From the NCBI GenBank assembly GCA_017853915.1, contig JAFMIS010000048.1, forward strand, positions 1 to 10,534: a stretch of DNA of 10,534 nt, read 5' to 3'. Origin of the DNA: a bacterium (GTDB lineage Bacteria > Bdellovibrionota_C > UBA2361 > OMII01). This document shows positions 7,476 through 10,534 of the stretch, one piece after another. A program made the translations under genes and the position numbers. How positions within the stretch are numbered: the stretch's first letter is position 1; each line of letters begins with the position of its first letter. The notes beneath the pieces are model-generated. The model saw only the letters and a program-made list of their open reading frames with translations, ran no database searches and was not told the origin of the DNA.

Positions 7476-8324
7476 ATGAGAACGGGAAATTTTGCCCTAG
7501 CCGCACATGGCTATAAACCTGAAGTGACGACGGATGTTTCTCCGATCCTATCCAAAAAAGCATTCCTGTTTGACTTTGATGGAACTGTTTGGATGGGAGG
7601 TACAATTATCCCTGGAGTAGTGGAGGCCATTCAGGAACTTCGAGCAAGTGGGAAGCAACCAATATATCTAACAAACAACTCTTCTAAATCTCGTTCTGAG
7701 TACTTCGCTCGGCTACAACAGTTAGGGCTCTGCGATGATCCCAAAGAGATCGTGATGTCTACCGACACGGTAACTTCATATCTCAATGATAACAAAATGC
7801 ATCAAGCCTACATTATGGGGACGCCCGCAATGAGGGAGATGTGCGCAGAAACCGGAATCACGCACCAGGAAGATTCAGCAAAGATCTCTGTGGTAGTGAT
7901 TGGATTTGACAAAACTTCCACCGCGGAAAAACTCACAAAGGTCGCGAGATTGGTACATGCTGGAAAACCTTACATCGTGGCTCATCCTGATCCGTTTTGC
8001 CCGAGCGATGAGGGGCCAATTGTGGACTGTGGGGCCTACTATGCCTGCATTAAGACAACTACCGGCAAAGAAGCGCAAGCCATCCTCGGAAAACCATCTA
8101 TTTCGATGATTGAGGAGGTTGAAAAGCGATTTCCTTTTAAGCGCTCTGAGATGGTGGTCTTGGGAGATCGGCTTTACACAGATGTTGCTCTCGGATTGAA
8201 TTCTGGTGTCGATTCAGTGCTTGTACTGACAGGAGAGAACACTCTTGCTGATGCGGCGCTAAGTAGCGAGCGTCCTACGTGGATTTTAAACTCAGTCGCC
8301 GACCTAAAAGCCCCCCAAGCGTAA
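7476..8324 (+). CDS. HAD-superfamily subfamily IIA phosphatase (NagD/PGP type), candidate glycerol-3-phosphate phosphatase
   Basis: A magnesium-dependent phosphatase of the NagD / p-nitrophenylphosphatase / phosphoglycolate phosphatase family, cytoplasmic. With the start chosen it has 282 residues, normal for the family. Motif I is DFDGTVW (33-39), with nucleophile D33 and D35. Motif II is LTNNSS (65-70). The C2-type cap lies between, with AHPDPFCP and the GKP lysine (K206, motif III). Motif IV is GDRLYTDVALG (230-240), with D231 and D236. I chose ATG 7476 because GGAG lies 5 bases upstream; starts at 7422 (+18 residues) and 7329 (+49) remain possible. Substrate range in this family is broad: phosphoglycolate, sugar phosphates, nucleotides and, for mammalian PGP and mycobacterial Rv1692, glycerol 3-phosphate. 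Placement directly after glpD makes G3P a reasonable substrate guess, but this is inference from context. It lies 27 bases before the next gene, likely cotranscribed. Confidence 0.9.
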   Translation: MRTGNFALAAHGYKPEVTTDVSPILSKKAFLFDFDGTVWMGGTIIPGVVEAIQELRASGKQPIYLTNNSSKSRSEYFARLQQLGLCDDPKEIVMSTDTVTSYLNDNKMHQAYIMGTPAMREMCAETGITHQEDSAKISVVVIGFDKTSTAEKLTKVARLVHAGKPYIVAHPDPFCPSDEGPIVDCGAYYACIKTTTGKEAQAILGKPSISMIEEVEKRFPFKRSEMVVLGDRLYTDVALGLNSGVDSVLVLTGENTLADAALSSERPTWILNSVADLKAPQA

Positions 8325-8351
8325 GGCCATGTAGTAGGAGAGCAGTAAAAA

Positions 8352-10421
8352 ATGGGAAATGAACTACCGCCATCACAAGGCTCTGACAATAGAACATCCT
8401 CGAATGGCTCGAAGTCCCCGTTGGATTATCTCGTAGTTCCTCGCGGGCAGGGTGACACTTCAGCAGATGCGCCCCTGAAGACGCATTCTGTCTCCTCTCC
8501 TATCCCCGCTAAAAATCCTAACCACGCGCTTCATACTCTCGGGATACCCCACATGCTAGGGCGTAGAAACTATCTTGAGGCAGTAACTCGTGGTGAAATC
8601 GCTCCCGGGGTTATCGTTAGCGGTCTCCCCGGCGGAGGAAAAACAACCGCTCTGAATTTTCTCCAGCAGGGCTCGGATATCACTTTTACTCCCGTTACTC
8701 GATTTATGCCGCGAGGACGTCGCCCCAGCGACACCGCGGGAGATAAACCGTGGGCCTTCGAGCCAGTTATGACACCCGGAGGGGACCCCTCTGGACCGGA
8801 CTCAGTTATCTTTGCGAATGTAAAATACAAGGGATACTACGGCTTTCCGGGCACTGACATCGTTAATGCGATCAAAAATGGCGAAATTCCTGTCATGCTT
8901 GTAACTAGCTACGTGGAGATGACTCAACTCGCGGAGGCCTTTCATAATACCATGCCGGTCGCTCCCCTCATTACACTCCGCTTGGAGGTCCCTCAGGAGG
9001 TTCTACCAAGTCGTATCATGGGTCGTATAGGCGCTGACCCTCGGGAACACGAGGAGCGCCTTACACGTCTACATGGGCTTGTACGTGCCGACCTACTCCA
9101 AACCCGCCCGCTGAACACAGTGTACGGAACCCGTGTTATCTGGAATGTTACTCCCCAAGAGGTACAGGAACACGGCTACTTTGCCTCTCAAATTCAAAGC
9201 CTAACACCGGACGCTTTAGCGGCGATGATCGTCGAAGCGCGCGTTGAGGCGCTGGACCGCGCTCGACAAGAGGCTAAGGATATCTTAGCTCCACGTGTTT
9301 TGACGTATGATAGCCCGGTGGTGCCAAGAGCAATTACCGAAGTTCTGGATCGAGTCTTGATCCCTACCGCCAAGCAAAGATTGTTCATGGAAAGTGAAGC
9401 CGAGCCTGAGGAGACTCCCCTTGTACTCAAAGCGGGTTTAGCTGCTGCCATTTACCTGGGAGACAAGGGACGGATCGTCTCCCCGGATATCGACTTCGTC
9501 TTGCGACAAGAATCAAACAAGAAACTGATCTTCGAGAGTTTGATGGAGGGGCTATGTCCTGAGCCCGTTACCTGGACCGATGGAAAAAATAAAGCAGTAT
9601 ATCATTGCGAGGGGATCAAGGGAGAGGCCAGAGCGGCCGATGGCACGCTGGTGGAATTGGACGCTCTCTATTCAACGAATGTCCAGCCTGACGCGCGCGG
9701 TTTCGTCTTTAATTGCACCCATGATGAATGCGATCTCTTCCACCGTCGCATGGTTATCACTCCGGCAGGCAACAAAATCGCCATGATTCCGCCTGAGCAG
9801 CTGTGCGTAGAGAAGCTTCTAGCGGGTCGAGGCCCCGACATCAATAAATTTGATCTTTTCGACGCGAGCGGGCTCTTAGCGCAGTATCATTTAAATCCGC
9901 ACATAATTAAAAAAATGATTGAATCGCAGCGCTATGATGCGACGGTGGATGAGGCCGCGACGCAGGTGCTTGCTGAAAGGCATGGCCCACTTTCCGACGA
10001 TGCTCTCGTCACTGTAGGCGTCTCGGAGCCACTTATGCGTCTGATAGCTCGCGGGATGGGGGAGTTGGTTGATGATCCTGCCGCTGAGTATCCCTCTGAG
10101 TCTCGCATATTAACCTTCACAACTTTAAAGCAACTCTCATTTCTCAGCTGTGTTGAGCGTTCTTTGAAGAAGATTGAGACGATTCTTCACCACAAAGTGT
10201 TTGCGATTGACGGCGACAAAGTATCTATCAGTGAACGCTTTGGTGAACATCAGGTCCGCGAGGGTATCGCCCGATTGCGCGCTCAGATTCAGCTACATGC
10301 CGAATTTTATGTCGGAATGCACGATACGTTCGTCAGAAGACCTCTCACTCAGCCTGAGGAGACGGAGAGATTCTTCAAACATCTAGATGACCAGCGCGCG
10401 CGTTTAACACAGCAACACTAG
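8352..10421 (+). CDS. Fusion of guanylate-kinase-like P-loop domain and AbiEii/MNT-like nucleotidyltransferase domain
   Basis: The 689 residues read as four parts. Residues 1-55 are Ser/Pro/Asn-rich and probably disordered. About 85-260 is kinase-like: Walker A GLPGGGKT (91-98); PVTRFMPRGRRP (114-125), resembling the GMP-kinase TTRxPRPGE loop; YGFPGTDIVNAIKNGEI (163-179), resembling YGTxxxxVxxAxxxGK; and RIMGRIGADPREHEERL (221-237), resembling the Arg-rich lid. About 330-510 is nucleotidyltransferase-like: LKAGLAAAIYL (359-369) then SPDIDF with D379 and D381, a third acid D437 in VELDAL, and EKLLAGRGPDINKFDLFD (487-504), matching the K-R-D-D tail of AbiEii-type enzymes. About 580-689 is helical. 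The canonical GG/GS before the DxD is changed to AG. AGGAG is 11 bases before the ATG. No AbiEi antitoxin gene adjoins it. Activity and substrate are unknown. I am confident of the P-loop and fairly confident of both family resemblances, but not of function. Confidence 0.75.
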   Translation: MGNELPPSQGSDNRTSSNGSKSPLDYLVVPRGQGDTSADAPLKTHSVSSPIPAKNPNHALHTLGIPHMLGRRNYLEAVTRGEIAPGVIVSGLPGGGKTTALNFLQQGSDITFTPVTRFMPRGRRPSDTAGDKPWAFEPVMTPGGDPSGPDSVIFANVKYKGYYGFPGTDIVNAIKNGEIPVMLVTSYVEMTQLAEAFHNTMPVAPLITLRLEVPQEVLPSRIMGRIGADPREHEERLTRLHGLVRADLLQTRPLNTVYGTRVIWNVTPQEVQEHGYFASQIQSLTPDALAAMIVEARVEALDRARQEAKDILAPRVLTYDSPVVPRAITEVLDRVLIPTAKQRLFMESEAEPEETPLVLKAGLAAAIYLGDKGRIVSPDIDFVLRQESNKKLIFESLMEGLCPEPVTWTDGKNKAVYHCEGIKGEARAADGTLVELDALYSTNVQPDARGFVFNCTHDECDLFHRRMVITPAGNKIAMIPPEQLCVEKLLAGRGPDINKFDLFDASGLLAQYHLNPHIIKKMIESQRYDATVDEAATQVLAERHGPLSDDALVTVGVSEPLMRLIARGMGELVDDPAAEYPSESRILTFTTLKQLSFLSCVERSLKKIETILHHKVFAIDGDKVSISERFGEHQVREGIARLRAQIQLHAEFYVGMHDTFVRRPLTQPEETERFFKHLDDQRARLTQQH

Positions 10422-10438
10422 CCGCCTCATAGCACGCG

Positions 10439-10534
10439 TTATTTACAAGGGTACGAGACTCTCTTCAAGATGCCGACCTGCTGTGATAATAGGATCGATC
10501 CGATCGACGCTCCAAAATTATCAACTATGGTCTG
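10439..10534 (-). CDS. Possible C-terminal end of a convergent gene (very uncertain)
   Basis: On the minus strand one frame is open from the right edge to a TAA at 10441-10439, giving 31 residues (it begins QTIVDNFGAS). The other two minus frames stop within 12 bases of the edge. If real, the gene would converge on the kinase/nucleotidyltransferase gene with a 17-base gap. The peptide resembles nothing I know, and 31 open codons can occur by chance. The only other item in 10422-10534 is the palindrome GGATCGATCC (10492-10501). Confidence 0.15.
   Translation of the reverse strand, partial: QTIVDNFGASIGSILLSQQVGILKRVSYPCK

Noticed and set aside
8352..10421. A complete AbiE-type toxin-antitoxin system
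   Set aside because: Only the nucleotidyltransferase resemblance is present. No AbiEi-like winged-helix antitoxin gene is adjacent, and the upstream partner is a HAD phosphatase.
10492..10501. GGATCGATCC palindrome as a regulatory site
   Set aside because: It is a short restriction-like palindrome of a kind expected by chance, with no supporting context; a similar CGATCGATCGG string lies inside cysS near 1190.

Overview
The window is ordinary, densely packed bacterial chromosome: seven protein genes, short spacers, Shine-Dalgarno sites before most starts, and one GTG start. Base composition looks roughly balanced by eye. A membrane-associated FAD glycerol-3-phosphate dehydrogenase, a class I cysteinyl-tRNA synthetase and a polysaccharide-type glycosyltransferase/methyltransferase pair suggest a bacterium with a respiratory chain and a glycosylated surface. 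Nothing fixes the phylum, and several proteins (GpsA, the last gene) look divergent from textbook members. I see no insertion sequence, phage gene, CRISPR array, tRNA or rRNA.

Layout. Positions 1-1284 (minus) hold most of cysS, cut by the left window edge. A 219-base divergent spacer follows, then a plus-strand pair at 1504-4011: a GT-B glycosyltransferase and, 9 bases later, a two-part protein ending in a SAM-dependent methyltransferase. This pair meets a minus-strand gpsA-like gene (4008-5417) tail to tail, and the two stop codons share the palindrome CTAG. A 211-base divergent spacer with a perfect 9-bp GC-rich inverted repeat separates gpsA from plus-strand glpD (5629-7278). After an AT-rich gap comes a HAD-IIA (NagD/PGP-type) phosphatase (about 7476-8324) and, 27 bases on, a 689-residue protein (8352-10421) that joins a guanylate-kinase-like P-loop domain to an AbiEii/MNT-like nucleotidyltransferase domain.

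How they may work together. GpsA makes sn-glycerol 3-phosphate (G3P) from dihydroxyacetone phosphate, GlpD oxidises it back using quinone, and HAD-IIA enzymes include known G3P phosphatases. Three adjacent genes could therefore control the size of the G3P pool, with gpsA and glpD sharing one divergent control region. The kinase-like/nucleotidyltransferase fusion sits at the end of this cluster, probably cotranscribed with the phosphatase. It is the least explained and most interesting gene here. Its link to G3P is inference from position only.
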